A DNA stretch of 64,000 nt, from contig NMRA01000044.1 of assembly GCA_002633005.1 (NCBI GenBank), positions 787,568 to 851,567 of the forward strand, written 5' to 3'. Position numbers and translations under genes: made by a program. This DNA comes from Phoronis australis (Eukaryota; Phoronida; Phoronidae). Position 1 is the first letter of the stretch. Every line of letters starts with the position of its first letter. Of the stretch, positions 10,181 through 20,791 are shown in pieces. The notes under the pieces are model-generated. The model ran no database searches, was not told the DNA's origin, and saw nothing but the letters and a program-made list of their open reading frames with translations.

Positions 10181-13100
10181 CTGAAACGAGGACAACGTTT
10201 CGAGAATGGTAATGATTCAGTGTGTGTTCAGTCAAAAAAAGACTTACAAGCATTCCTTTACTTTTTCATGATTATAAGTACCCCCAGTACCCAAAACAGA
10301 CAACTTTACAGTCCAGATATCGATTCAATATTTTATCTAGGCAACAGGTTAACTTCTGGTAACTTGCAATGGTTCGCTGGTCTCCAATATTCACTTTCGG
10401 GGATATTGACCAATTCATAGACGGTTTTTGAAAATATAACTTGCTAATACTGTAACTACGAAATTCACGCTCCAGAGTGAAACTCGAAAAAAAATACATC
10501 TAATATCATCCGACTGGCAAACACACTGTTGAAGGCCCTTGACTCACATCCCTAAACTCCACACACGCAACGAAAATGCAACATACCAATCCCGCAGACA
10601 AGATTCCATGGCTGCACCACAAGTCACCAGTCGGAATTTATGGGCACGACCATGGAATCTGGTCCCCAGTATTGGAGTTTGGTCATCACATGTGGAGGAC
10701 TTTGGGTACCTGTGTGGAGCTCAGACGTGCGGTTCTTGACAATTGCAACGTGGGTTTGTTCTTTGCTGGTTCGGCACTGAAATTTAGAAGCTCTGTCATG
10801 GTCATTGAAGAACGTGTACTATTAGAGCATGAGTGTACTGAATTTCTTTGTTGTTTTTTTTTTCTTGAAATATAATAGACAAATTATAATCTAATAATTA
10901 ATTAGATTAAAGCTTGATGAAGAATACATTTTTCAAATCAATTGAAACAAATATCTATTTTCTAATAAGATTCCATGACTTACCTGTGCACACAAGAGGA
11001 ATGAGTGATTCAACTAAGCCGGTCAAGTTGCCCACTGAAAGCTCGAAAACGTTAGACAGTGAGCCACCGATAGCTGAAAGCTCGTCCAAGTTTAAACCCC
11101 AGCTGCCGGTACCGATAGCGAACAAAGATATTCCTTTTTGGCGAGCGATGTCTGAACGATTTTTTGCCACGTGCAAATCCGTGAAACCGTCAGTCACCAC
11201 AATACCAATTTTCTTTGCATTTGGTCTACCTCCTCTTACGGCAGTGAAATATGTGTTGTACATTTTCTCAATAGCTATTCCACTCCTCCAGTCTGTCACA
11301 CATCTCTTAGATGCAGGAACACTGGGAGACTTCAAAGCCTACAAGATTGGATCAAGTAAACAGCATTGGCATCGAAGTACCCAGAGACAACTCAAACTGA
11401 ACACAGGGGTCACCCATGCAAACAGCCTCTGCAATATTCGGTGTCAGATATAGGTCTCATTGAACAAAATCAAATTTTATAGTACCAATATCTGGAATTT
11501 TTCTTGAAATTCACAATTCATCTTCATAGCAGCTACAAAGGAGATAAGATAGGTTGGACGAAGAATATTGCTATTACTGTGCACTATTTTGGCGAAAGCT
11601 TTAATTGTCTTTTTGACAGTTCAAAAATTGCAGCATGACAAGAAGTCTGTGACTGGTACACTTCTCATTGCTCTCGTTACCCATTTCCTTGCACTACGTT
11701 CGCTTGCATTCATTAAAATACGATCCCAGCACACCCCAATCTCACCTTTTATGTAGATAATATAATACTACGTTGAATGTCAGTTTTTATACGTGCCTTT
11801 GTACAGTTTCATTTCGTGGCAGTCTAAGTGATCAGAGAGGTGAATTTTTCGGGAAATGACCATGGGGAGCAGAAACGATTTCGTATCAAGTTGTGACGTC
11901 AACCCAGACAATAGGGAACTTACATTTAGCAAGCCAGCACTGGTTGTGTATTGGTCCAAATCAAAACACTTTCCGGTGTGGGGAAAGGAAATGACCCCAA
12001 CTTGGAACGCGTTTGGTCCAATCTCGAACGCCGACACGGTGTCGTGTAACACCGACAGTACGTGGCCATAGTTGCCGCCCATGCTGCCCGAGTTGTCGAT
12101 AGCAATCATCACGTCCGCTTGACCATTGCAGAGGGATTCGACTGAAGAATAGGAAAGATTAACGTGCGTGGACCTAAAGCTATGAAAAATAAGACGCATA
12201 ATTTCCATAAAAATGATATTTTAATTCAGTGAAATTTTTTTCTCGTGTTCTCTCACATATAAATCACCGATATCCAATTTTAAAGCGGGTATCGTGTCGT
12301 CGGGATCCTTTGACTTGAGCTTTGTAGTCAGTTGCTAGTGGTAAACTACTTTAGCAGACGATATTTTGCCGGTCCAAGCTCAGCCTGTTAAAATGTGTAG
12401 AAAGCTATTATAGTTGCTAAACCTTAATTTATAGATTCAATTTATTTCTATTTTGTTTAAATTTTCAATTGGTTTTGAGTATAAGCAATATTTGACAAAA
12501 ATACCTCGGCTTTTCTTAAAAGGTCACGACCTCCGACCCCGGGCCTCTGACATAGAAAGTAGTTACAAAGCCGAGGCGAGTCGAGACATGATTTCTGTAA
12601 ACTATGTCTAGAGTGTGGCAGTGGCGGATCTACGGGGGGGTTCAGGGGGTTTAAACCCCCCCCCCTCGGGCCAGGACCCAAAAATTAGAAAAAAACAAAA
12701 ACGTCTCCAGCAAAACAAAAACGGCACCGCCAGCGTGTGTAAACTCCAAGTAAACCAACTTGGAAAAAGACGAGGGGGGGGTTCACTCTAAAAATATTTT
12801 TTTGCATTGTGAATTGCTGTTATGAAAATCAACGCGTTTCGAGTCTTTGTGACTCGTCGGCAAAACCCCGGAGATCAAATGTGCGCGCGCTTCCGACGAC
12901 ACTTCTGAAGTAGCCAAGCATTTTAGATGGATCCACGGCTGAAATAGCAGCTCTATAGCTGATTTCTTTAGGTAACTAGTTTCTTTACTCTAAGATATGT
13001 TTTGATTTGATTAGGGGAAATACTGTGGTGCCACAATCCTGATATTCAAGCGAATTGACGTGCAACCTTTTTTACCTCATCTGTCATGCCATGTTACACC

Positions 13101-15091
13101 CCACACGTTTGTAACTCGAATTTGACTGGTGCATAGTAAAGTTGTCTTGCGCGATATCATACAGTGTACATGTACATGTAATACTTGAAAAAAAACTCGT
13201 TTTCCGAAGAATTGCTATTGTGGCCTGCGCCGTGGTCTGGTCGCGAGTCTGTTTGAAGATGCTCTCTAACAAGTTATGTCTATACAAGGAATGACCAAGG
13301 GAACACTCACATTGACAACGTGACAGCTTTCGCGAACAGTGTACAGTACCAGAAATTGCGAGGAGGCTGTATCTTCACAACAAAGTCTTGCGGTAGTTGT
13401 GCGATGTTCAACGGGCCTCCTAAAGAGCCCTAGTGCCGACCTCAACACCTACCGTCTTACTACCTGCAATAAGCACCACCGCCGTTTTCTATACTGGGAA
13501 TTTCCGCATTAGGCCCACCCGAAGAAACGCCCGGCATGCCCATCGGCATTTATTTGATGTTAGTACTTCAGGTTTCAAGCGTTCAGACATTGGGACGTTT
13601 ATTTCGAAAATTGCAAGAGATGCAAATGGGTCCTGGGATACATCGTCAAGGTTTGAAGTAGTCCATGATGAACGGATCGAATTTAGTTGCTCACGCTGTA
13701 AGTCTTTTGAATGGACTTGATTATCTCAGGGGGCTTAGTGCCAACTGAGCTTCGAAACGAAATTCTGACAATGTAGAGGCGTACAAGCTCATTGACACAG
13801 CAGTTGTCGAAGTGCAAGCGTTGGTAACAAACGTCGAAGATGTTTAGGTAGAATGATTTCAAGAGCAGCAAACCATTGGATCCGATGTACAGATTCCCCG
13901 GCAGTCTAGACAACAGAAAGATAGGACCAACGTTCCCGGAGAAACACCCAGGTAATAAGTTATAATTATACACAGTTTGTAATAATGTCTGTTTTTTATG
14001 ATTGTGTACAATGAAAACGAAATAGAAATTATTTTTGGACATGCCAAATTTACCCAGTACAGCAGAGGGTCTACGAGGGCACAGAAACTGATTCTGGTTT
14101 GTATTTCCACTTGAGTCTATCTGCTTCATATCCAAAATCTTATTTCACGTAGTGCGTAGTTAAATCTGTACTCCATACTTGTTTCTTCCAGTGAGTACTA
14201 CAGAACGGTGCGAAAACCCTTCCTAGACAACCTCTCGCAGCAGTTGACCACCAGATGTATGAACTACACGTATGAGCATCCACTGGGGATTAAAAAGTGT
14301 NNNNNNNNNNNNNNNNNNNNNNNNNNNNNNNNNNNNNNNNNNNNNNNNNNNNNNNNNNNNNNNNNNNNNNNNNNNNNNNNNNNNNNNNNNNNNNNNNNNN
14401 NNNNNNNNNNNNNNNNNNNNNNNNNNNNNNNNNNNNNNNNNNNNNNNNNNNNNNNNNNNNNNNNNNNNNNNNNNNNNNNNNNNNNNNNNNNNNNNNNNNN
14501 NNNNNNNNNNNNNNNNNNNNNNNNNNNNNNNNNNNNNNNNNNNNNNNNNNNNNNNNNNNTGAGCCAAGTTCATGTGACGAAATCGAGAATGGTTTTTAAT
14601 TATCTTAAGAAAAACTCCAGGGACATGTTAAGTGCCAGAAACGTACCAGGATGCATGGAAATTTCACTGTTTGGCTATAAAAACAAAAAGTTGTCTTACA
14701 CGGGAGGGGGTTTACCCGGCCTTACCCCCCTCCCCGCTCGGCGTCACGCGCCTCGGATTCGACCTTTGCGGGAATCCTAAACCCCCCTTACTGAAAACGT
14801 AGATCCGCCACTGTGTGGTAGCTTTATAATTGCTTTTTAGTTTTTTTAACAATTGCTAAATGGGAGGGTGAGACCTAATTTCTGTCTTAGTTTAAGTTAC
14901 CTTTAATAACCAGAACCCCAAGTGACACGTTTTTATGGCCAATGACTTTGCAGTGACCAAGCTTAGTCGTGGGCAAGTTCGCTTGATTAGCTGCGCTAAC
15001 ATTCATTTCAAAAATCTCAATTCGAAAGATCTTAAAACTCACCTTGTTTCACTAGAAGAAGTGTAACAAGAGATGTCGCTAGCATCTTCAT
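9984..15091 (-). CDS. Gene 2: secreted VWA plus chitin-binding (CBM14-like) protein, four coding exons
   Basis: Predicted coding exons are 15043-15091, 11924-12141, 10984-11338 and 9984-10180 (49+218+355+197 nt), giving 272 aa. Residues 1-16 form a signal peptide. Residues about 21-200 form a VWA domain with the metal site DxSxS at 32-36, Thr104 and Asp139, all present. Residues 209-272 form a six-cysteine CBM14-like domain ending with the stop. Splice phases are 1, 0 and 1, and every donor and acceptor has a counterpart in gene 3. VWA domains bind protein partners through a divalent metal, and CBM14 binds chitin. A secreted protein that bridges chitin and another matrix or microbial ligand is inferred. 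Intron 1 carries a 2.2-kb transposon and an assembly gap (14301-14559). No stop or frameshift is seen in the exons. Confidence 0.8.
10181..10983 (-). other. Gene 2 intron 3, homologous to part of gene 3 intron 3
   Basis: Phase-1 intron with donor GTAAGT at 10978-10983 and acceptor TTTCAG at 10181-10186 (minus strand). The block 10604-10800 aligns with 22972-23160 in gene 3, showing that introns were duplicated with the gene. Plus-strand open frames in this intron have no recognisable domain. Confidence 0.7.
10984..11338 (-). CDS. Gene 2 exon 3: second half of VWA domain
   Basis: It begins after the acceptor 'CTTGTAG' with ALKSPSVPASK and ends 'LVCT' plus one base before GTAAGT. It carries the MIDAS Thr (CVTDW), the 'RPNAKKIGIVVTDG' strand with the third metal-binding Asp, and the 'GISLFAIGTG' strand typical of VWA domains. 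Length is 355 nt, the same as in gene 3. The most variable part between copies is 'SWGLNLDEL' versus 'TWQSGWNEI'. Confidence 0.85.
11339..11923 (-). other. Gene 2 intron 2
   Basis: Phase-0 intron in the middle of the VWA domain, with a perfect GTAAGT donor. The reading frame stays open for about 48 codons past the donor, which could be mistaken for coding. The protein aligns to VWA domains only if the intron is removed (joined '..LLN|ALKS..'). Parts resemble gene 3 intron 2 (25495-26293). Confidence 0.75.
11924..12141 (-). CDS. Gene 2 exon 2: first half of VWA domain with MIDAS motif
   Basis: It starts after 'TTCTTCAG' with two bases completing a Val codon, then ESLCNGQADVMIAIDNSGSM. The DNSGS MIDAS loop and the 'FQVGVISFPHTGKCFDLDQY' strand are visible. 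It ends phase 0 at 'LLN' before GTAAGT. Length is 218 nt, identical to gene 3, and the two proteins differ at about eight of 72 positions here, clustered at the exon's end. Confidence 0.88.
13266..14135. other. Unassigned open frames inside the 2.2-kb transposon
   Basis: Minus-strand frames at 13683-14135 (about 150 codons) and 13266-13448, and a plus-strand frame at 13433-13720, overlap antisense to each other. A minus-strand stretch at about 13450-13550 is open and ends at a plausible donor (TGCAG then GTAGTAAG). None matches a family that I recognise. They could be transposase debris, captured exon pieces or chance. Confidence 0.25.
14301..14559. other. Assembly gap (N)
   Basis: 259 unknown bases inside the 2.2-kb transposon. 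Open frames drawn across it have no meaning. Confidence 1.
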
Positions 15092-15545
15092 TATACCAGC
15101 AAGTTCTGAAAGACAGAAAAAGATTAAAAAGATATGGATATTGACAAATTATTGAAACCTAGGAAGATCTTTATGCTTTGATTTCAAAGTAAGTGGTATT
15201 CTACCTATATCTCGTACAGTTTGGTTGTACCAATCCACAATATTCTTATGCGCAATTCTAAAAATGTTGTTATTGTTTGAGTTCTTATAGTACGTCGACG
15301 TGGGATGTGCCAAGTGTTCACGTCGATAACGAAAGTCATACGCGAGTATTCCACGAAAGAGTTTTTTTTCATCCTCCTTGAGATACGATTCATACCTGCT
15401 TTCACACGAGACTGTTTCAAGCTGACGCCATTATAACTCTACTACTACAACTTTACTACTACAATTAACACAGATTTTTTGGGAACAAACAGTTGTGTTA
15501 TCGCCGGTCTGTCAACATCGATATTATGACGTATATATGAATTGC
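14885..15545 (-). repeat. Gene 2 leader (copy U2), truncated
   Basis: It is collinear with 2088-2650 and 30609-31060 and contains the signal-peptide exon and probable 5'-UTR exon of gene 2. Similarity resumes briefly at 15478-15530 (the 'GGGAACAAACAGTTG' block, compare 2929 and 31315) and then stops where an unrelated repeat starts. Gene 2 therefore lacks most of the upstream region that genes 1 and 3 share. Confidence 0.75.
15043..15091 (-). CDS. Gene 2 exon 1: signal peptide
   Basis: Reads MKMLATSLVTLLLVKQ plus one base, then donor GTGAGT at 15037-15042. It is preceded by a polypyrimidine tract and CAG acceptor about 14 bases before the ATG, so an upstream noncoding exon exists. A lysine followed by a hydrophobic core fits a secretion signal. 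Confidence 0.8.
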
Positions 15546-15548
15546 TTT

Positions 15549-15675
15549 AAAAAAACAATTGCAGGCGGTCTGACACATGTTGTACCGGACTTGCGCAGGC
15601 CTCGCATGTGGGCCCGTTGTACTGATCACCTGGAACTATTTTTATGTTTTATTAATATCTGGTTAAAACTGCTTC
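15549..15675 (+). repeat. Interspersed repeat, copy 1
   Basis: The same sequence lies inverted at 21071-21190 (shared 'GGTCTGACACATGTTGTACC' and 'TGATCACCTGGAAC' blocks). It truncates the gene 2 leader. No promoter boxes of a tRNA-derived SINE are evident. Confidence 0.65.
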
Positions 15676-15689
15676 TACTCATCTATATA

Positions 15690-16372
15690 TGAAATACTTA
15701 TTTCGGACCCAGATGCTGACATTCGACGCTGTCGGACACAAACAACTCGAGAGCGGCCGCGATTACACCCGCGCCGCCCGACGCCTCATTCCCATTTGTT
15801 CCCAAGACGGAAAAGCGCTAGGTTCTGATGCGGAAAACCCGGGGTGATTTTTTTCTTTGTCTTATCAAGTCGTGGCTTCAGTCGATCGCACGAACGCGCT
15901 TCTTCCTCGAAGCCAAATTATTATTTGGGGTATTCGCCCCTAGCCAGACTTTACAGTTTACGTAGTACAAGGTTGCAGGTTCAATATTCGGCTGCGAGAG
16001 AAATCGAAGAAACGATGTAAACGTTGAATGAATTTTCAGAATTTCGAGTCGAACAAATTTCCGACTTCGGCATTATACGAGCACCTGTTTGCCACCGCGT
16101 ATGAGTACTTTGTGTGTTCCGTGTACTGCGGTCGAATCTGTGGCGGGAAGGGCTCTTGCCCGTTAGCGCGAGTCGCTATTTATATTCTGATGTCTATTGT
16201 GACGTCTACTTGAAGCTATTTGTTGACTAGTCAAATGCCCATGCGGGTTCTTTCGAGATCTCGTGGTTTGAGTGAGTCTTAAATCGGAGTTTGTGAAATG
16301 TGTTTGCAGTCGCTGATTTAACTGCAGTCGCTGGTCTGATTATTTATTATTTAATGGCGAACCCGTGACTTA
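15690..16372 (+). mobile_element. Probable long terminal repeat of a retrotransposon (limits uncertain)
   Basis: This is the stretch directly upstream of a tRNA-Lys-type primer-binding site, so it should be the 5' LTR. A TATATT-like element at about 16183 and a following stretch rich in short repeats ('TGCAGTCGCTG' twice at about 16303-16334) fit U3/R/U5 organisation. I cannot fix the left end, and no matching 3' LTR was seen in the window. Confidence 0.4.
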
Positions 16373-16390
16373 CGGCGCCCGAACAGGGAC
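16373..16390 (+). other. Primer-binding site complementary to tRNA-Lys 3' end
   Basis: CGGCGCCCGAACAGGGAC matches 17 of 18 bases of the tRNA-Lys complement (TGGCGCCCGAACAGGGAC) used by many LTR retroelements to prime reverse transcription. The downstream 16391-16860 has no gag-like frame, so only the leader survives. Confidence 0.6.
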
Positions 16391-16860
16391 CGGTGACTGC
16401 GATAAAGAATTCAGGACAGTTTGGGCTGTGAAAGTATTCTTTATCGTGAACATTTTGTGGGCTTACCTCAGGTGCTCACATTTTGACTTTATTTTGTGGA
16501 CTTCGACACTGAAACTACGAGGAGCGCAGTTGCTTTCGACCAAAGAGACTGCTATCTTCAGTCTGACTGTTAAAAATACGGACTCCGTTATTTGTGTTGC
16601 GCGAAGCTCGTGCTCTGTTTGGTCGGAGAATCCGGGTACGTTTCATCAAAATGTTTACGAAGTATGAGGGAAACCGCCTCGACACGTAGTAATGTGGAAA
16701 GTCTCTGAAATTTGAAAAAATGGTCTGTTTTGTGACCCGGCATGATTGCGGAAAAAACTCCGAAAGACACCAACCTGTAATCTGTACACAATGGCTAACA
16801 AGTTTTCGTGACGGCCGCAGAGTTAAACGATCGCATGACCTACTTCGTTTCAGATTAAAG

Positions 16861-16995
16861 ATGGCGCCGACTAGGACCTAGCTAAAATCTGGCTACAGTC
16901 ACGTGCTCTGATTTAAAATACACGGCGATATCTCACGTAATCTCGCAGTCTTGCTTTTTAGCGAGGTCCTAGGGTTACTGAATGGGAAGCTGGTT
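16861..16995 (-). mobile_element. Short TIR element (MITE), copy 1
   Basis: This is an inverted copy of the family seen at 36784-36932 and 39798-39958. Shared blocks are 'CACGTG', 'AGATAT(C)TCACG(T)AATCTCG' and 'CTAGGACCT' near both ends. Confidence 0.7.
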
Positions 16996-16999
16996 CTCG

Positions 17000-18990
17000 G
17001 ACCTCCATGACGTCACGGATAACGTGTGAAGGCCCAGGTCAAAGGTAAACTTGGTAACGGTCCAAGCCTTTCCCAAGTGTGCTTGGAAACTAAAATTAGC
17101 TGCACATAGAAATAATCGTTAATTAACACAGGAATCACGTTTTTCACTTCATATTCTCCAGTTTCCCTGCCTGAACACATTCCAGGTAATTATCAAGTGT
17201 GCTGAATGTTTCACCAACTTGGCAACTGGCTAGACTATTTTAGTTGTGTCAGTGAAATAAAACAGGGAAATGGGCAAACTATGTCGAACAGCACAAATAT
17301 ATAACTTTTGTTGTGGGTGTATCAAAAAGCGTGACATTCTGATCTTGTTGTGGGATGCTGGACAAAGTTTCAACAAGTTCGTCATTTTCACCAGAAACGT
17401 GTGCTATGTTTTCACCGTCTACACAGTATTCACTCCCTAAGACACCGCAATTTTCTACGCTCCGGGTAGCCACAATTCTCAAGCTACACCCCTCCCCTCG
17501 TCGCCTTGATATTTTCTTCTCATTTCCCTCTTTCAAGCTAGGTTCTGTGGCTTTGAGGTTGGCCCCCGCACAACCTGAGGCTCCTGAGTCTTTCAGATCA
17601 CCTTGGGTAAATTCGGAACGTCAAATTTCTCCTCGGAAGTGAACTTTTAAGTTAAAACTTGTGGGACTTTCAGACTTAGTGGAGAATGATTGGTCATAAT
17701 GACCATAGTTCCAACATATACTGAAAACATTTATCTTCAAGGGCATCAAGAGACCTTGGGTGTTTTCACCTAATAAGTAAACGCTATCTGCTCATGTGCG
17801 GACTTCAATTAGCCTATTATTCTGAAGACTGAAAATAACATGTCTTGCCATTTTATGGATAACGTTCATCGCCAAGAGGATATTTGAGGCTACGAAAGTA
17901 CCCGAAGGGTTCTGTAAGTAGGAAAATAGCCGAGATGCTCTAGATGTTCCGATGGTGAATTTGTAGCTACAAAAATACCCAGGTGTCCCAAATGGTCCCC
18001 AAGCTTTAGTTTTATGCATAACCTAGTATTAGAAGAATCTCCACCTATTTAGACAGTGGCTAAACAATCATTGGCCGGAACTCAAACAACAAAGGTTTGT
18101 GGTCCGACTTTTGGAGTTCAGTGAAAATGTACTAAGCCTAATGTTCAGCTGTTTTATTTTCTCACATTAAGCTTGAAGGAGTCTGCTCAGAAATTCCTGT
18201 TGTCAAAAATGAGTGTCTGGATACCAAAGCTTTAAAAATACAGATATCGTACTAAACCCCTTCTGCAGTTGGAAAAGGGTATCTTCTGCAGTGTTTTTAA
18301 CTCCTAGAATGAAACCTGTAGTATTCCTAAGAAAAAGTTTGCTTTAGTAGGGATTTTTTCAAGCACCATTTTGTAGAGAAATTGTTTGCGAAAAATCACC
18401 CAGCTGAGTGTCATGTCCTGTATAAACGTGTGTGAGTACCCCCTTGGAATGGTTTCATGAGGGTACTCTAAAACCCTATACCTAACAATGTGGGTTGAAC
18501 ATCTTGGAAAGTACAAACACAATTGTCTATTTCAGAATGTGCTCCTCAGATGGTGTTTTCTGGCTTCCAGATTCCCTTCGAATTAAATTTCTTCAAGCTG
18601 TTATGAACGTGTCTTCTATGAAAAAGAATAAATTTTGCTCTGAACAACTTATCACTGTGTACCGGGATTGGAATGACTAATGGCAAGAGGAAAAAATTCC
18701 AGTTGTTGTCCCGTTCCACAAATAAATAGGCTCGCGTAAGAAGTATTTTTTGTGTTGTAAAATTTAACTGAAATAAATGTTTTTGCATGAGTCAAAATAA
18801 TCTTAAAAAGAGGAAGCTGGAAATCAAGTAAGACGAAATCAAAACAAAAAATAGGAAGTCCTCTCAAAAGAGAAAAATTCTTGTATATATCCTTGTCTCA
18901 ACGTGTTCCTTAGTGGACTTGAAAGAACTCAAACTTTGTTATTGCTCAAAAGCATGGTTGGTGCACTTTGACCCGCGTGGTCAATCCAGG
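17000..18990. other. Stretch without supported genes
   Basis: Several 60-95 codon frames on both strands (for example 17355-17642) lack recognisable domains or splice context. It separates the retroelement remnants from the 3' flank of gene 3. Confidence 0.5.
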
Positions 18991-19002
18991 TTGTTTCGCC
19001 AG

Positions 19003-20594
19003 GAGAAACTAAGCATGTTAATTATCCAGTAGAAGTCATTCTTCCTGTCGTAGAATTCTGATTTAATCATCTTATTACGTAACTTTCACGTGTTATTATT
19101 AAATTTATGGTGCACTGTGTGTTGAATTGTCTTCGTGGTGGTCTCTGATTTCACCAGTTTCATATAGCATGTTCATAGAGCAAAGATAACGGGGTCAAAA
19201 TGACATCTTAACGGTAAATCTACATAATTTCAATCAACACAATTGCCCAGAAGTCAGCAAGGCTCCGCAATGTATGCTTACCATCATAATATTCTGAAAG
19301 CTTGGTGGTGACCTTTGATTTTGTGAGGTGTTCCTTTCACAAATTGTTATCATTGCGTAATCAAGGATCATGAGAAACTAAGCAAGTTAATTATCCAGTA
19401 GAAGTCATTCTTCCTGTCGTAGAATTCTGATTTAGTCATCTTATTACGTAACTTTCACGTGTTGATTACTTCCACCTATTCATACAAGGTACTGAACACA
19501 GTTAGGTTACAATCATGAGCTATTTTAGTGTCTAGTATTTAAATAAAGGGGTGTCGGGTTTGGTGGCTGTTTTGAGGAATGCGCTCAAAACAATTTCAAG
19601 AAAAACGATTTGCTTGTGCTTTTGAATGAGAAAAGCCAAGTGTTTTAGTCGTGACCTACTCTTGATCCAAAATGGTGGTTGCAGTTTTCTTTCAACCCTG
19701 TCGCCTGCTGTCGAGAAATCGACGGGGTGTGATTTCACGGATGGCTGTCAAACAGATCAAAATTGCCCAAGAAGTCAGCTGGTAAGGAGCGCACTGTGAC
19801 CACGTTTTTAGAATCTAGAGAGAACAAGCTCTCTGAATCTGTAGTCAGATTTTTTCTAGCACTTGCAGGGAAGTGGTAGTTTTGGAAAGAAAAGTGTCAA
19901 ATTTGGGGGTTTCTATGCCGTGATTTTTTCGTTGTGAATTAATGAATTAAAAATCTGTAGCATAATTAAGTTTCAATAATCATGAGTAGTGCTTGTGAGT
20001 TGGGAATGCTACAAAACCTTTTGTTTTTTCAGACTCTTGATGAGGATGTGAGGTAAGGACTCATCACCACTTAGATGTACGTCGGCATCTAAAACCCTGT
20101 AATAACGGTAGTGTCCCTCCTGAGCTCCCAGAATTGTTTGTGAGCATAGCTTTCCCGTACACGTACATCTAATTTGATTGGTCGATTATTATGTCGTGTA
20201 GCCTTTATGTGTATTTCTCAGTTATTTCAAGAGTTTTCTACGTGATCAACAGGGTGCGTCATGATCTAGACTCTGCATTAGTCTGTATTCAGATTTATTT
20301 CAGTTTTACTCAGCTAGGCCACATAGCTAAACCGTATGTTATCCTACGCCATATTTTTCAATATTTGACCTTTTATTACGACCATTACAAACGCGTACTT
20401 CACATGTCATATTCGGCAACTGTTTTAGTTGCAACCAAAACAAATGTCGTCTACCTCAACATTTTTATTCATCATTAATGTAGTACACATTCGTACATTC
20501 ATTTAAATTGCACGTGTATGTCTTGCTTGTCACCTTTTACAATTCTTGTCTCAAATTCGATAGAATTTCACTGAGAATAATTCTACGACCCCAT
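19003..20594. repeat. 3' flank of gene 3, homologous to 8.2-10.0 kb
   Basis: It carries the same ordered blocks as the gene 2 flank. Inside it, a block of about 92 bp occurs twice (19003-19095 and 19372-19463, starting 'GAGAAACTAAGCA'). The segment 19500-20100 has no counterpart near gene 2 and no supported gene. Confidence 0.7.
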
Positions 20595-20791
20595 TCAGAC
20601 GGGGCATTTAACATCTGCAGGATACTCGCATCGACACGACCTGGTGGTGAACAGCAAACCCGCGGGACAGACTTGAGTGAAAGCAGGTTGTCCGGCAATG
20701 GATTGTTGGAATGTGGCGCAGCCGCTATTTGGGACGTAGTGGTTTGGTATGCCCTCTATTATCCGATCACAATACATAGGATCGACGACGG
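20595..20791 (-). CDS. Gene 3 exon 4: CBM14-like domain and stop
   Basis: It follows a 'TTTCAG' acceptor and ends with TGA (TCA at 20595-20597). It has 'FQQSIAG' where the third canonical Cys should be, and 'SCRCEYPADVKC' with the extra Cys. It is the same 197 nt as in gene 2. Confidence 0.85.

Larger units (their letters stand above)
12619..14813. mobile_element. 2.2-kb DNA transposon with CAGTGGCGGATCTA termini and 5-bp TSD
   Basis: The left end CAGTGGCGGATCTACG (12619 on) and right end CGTAGATCCGCCACTG (to 14813) are inverted repeats, flanked by the 5-bp direct repeat TGTGG at 12614-12618 and 14814-14818. G-rich and C-rich tracts sit just inside each end. Three other elements in the window have the same type of ends and 5-bp duplications. 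Termini starting CAG plus a 5-bp duplication suggest the hAT5 group; this is from memory and not proved. The interior has open frames on both strands around 13266-14135 and an N gap, but no recognised transposase. Confidence 0.8.
12142..15042 (-). other. Gene 2 intron 1, hosting a transposon
   Basis: Phase-1 intron between the signal-peptide exon and the VWA exon. Most of its length is the 12619-14813 element. The 12142-12618 and 14819-15042 pieces show no coding signal. Confidence 0.7.

Noticed and set aside
11780-11923. Continuation of the VWA frame past exon 2 of gene 2
   Set aside because: It follows a perfect GTAAGT donor, and only the spliced join to 11338 gives a continuous VWA domain. 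The frame is intronic, as in gene 3.
14208-14780. Long frames across the N gap (also 57253-57851)
   Set aside because: Most codons are unknown bases.
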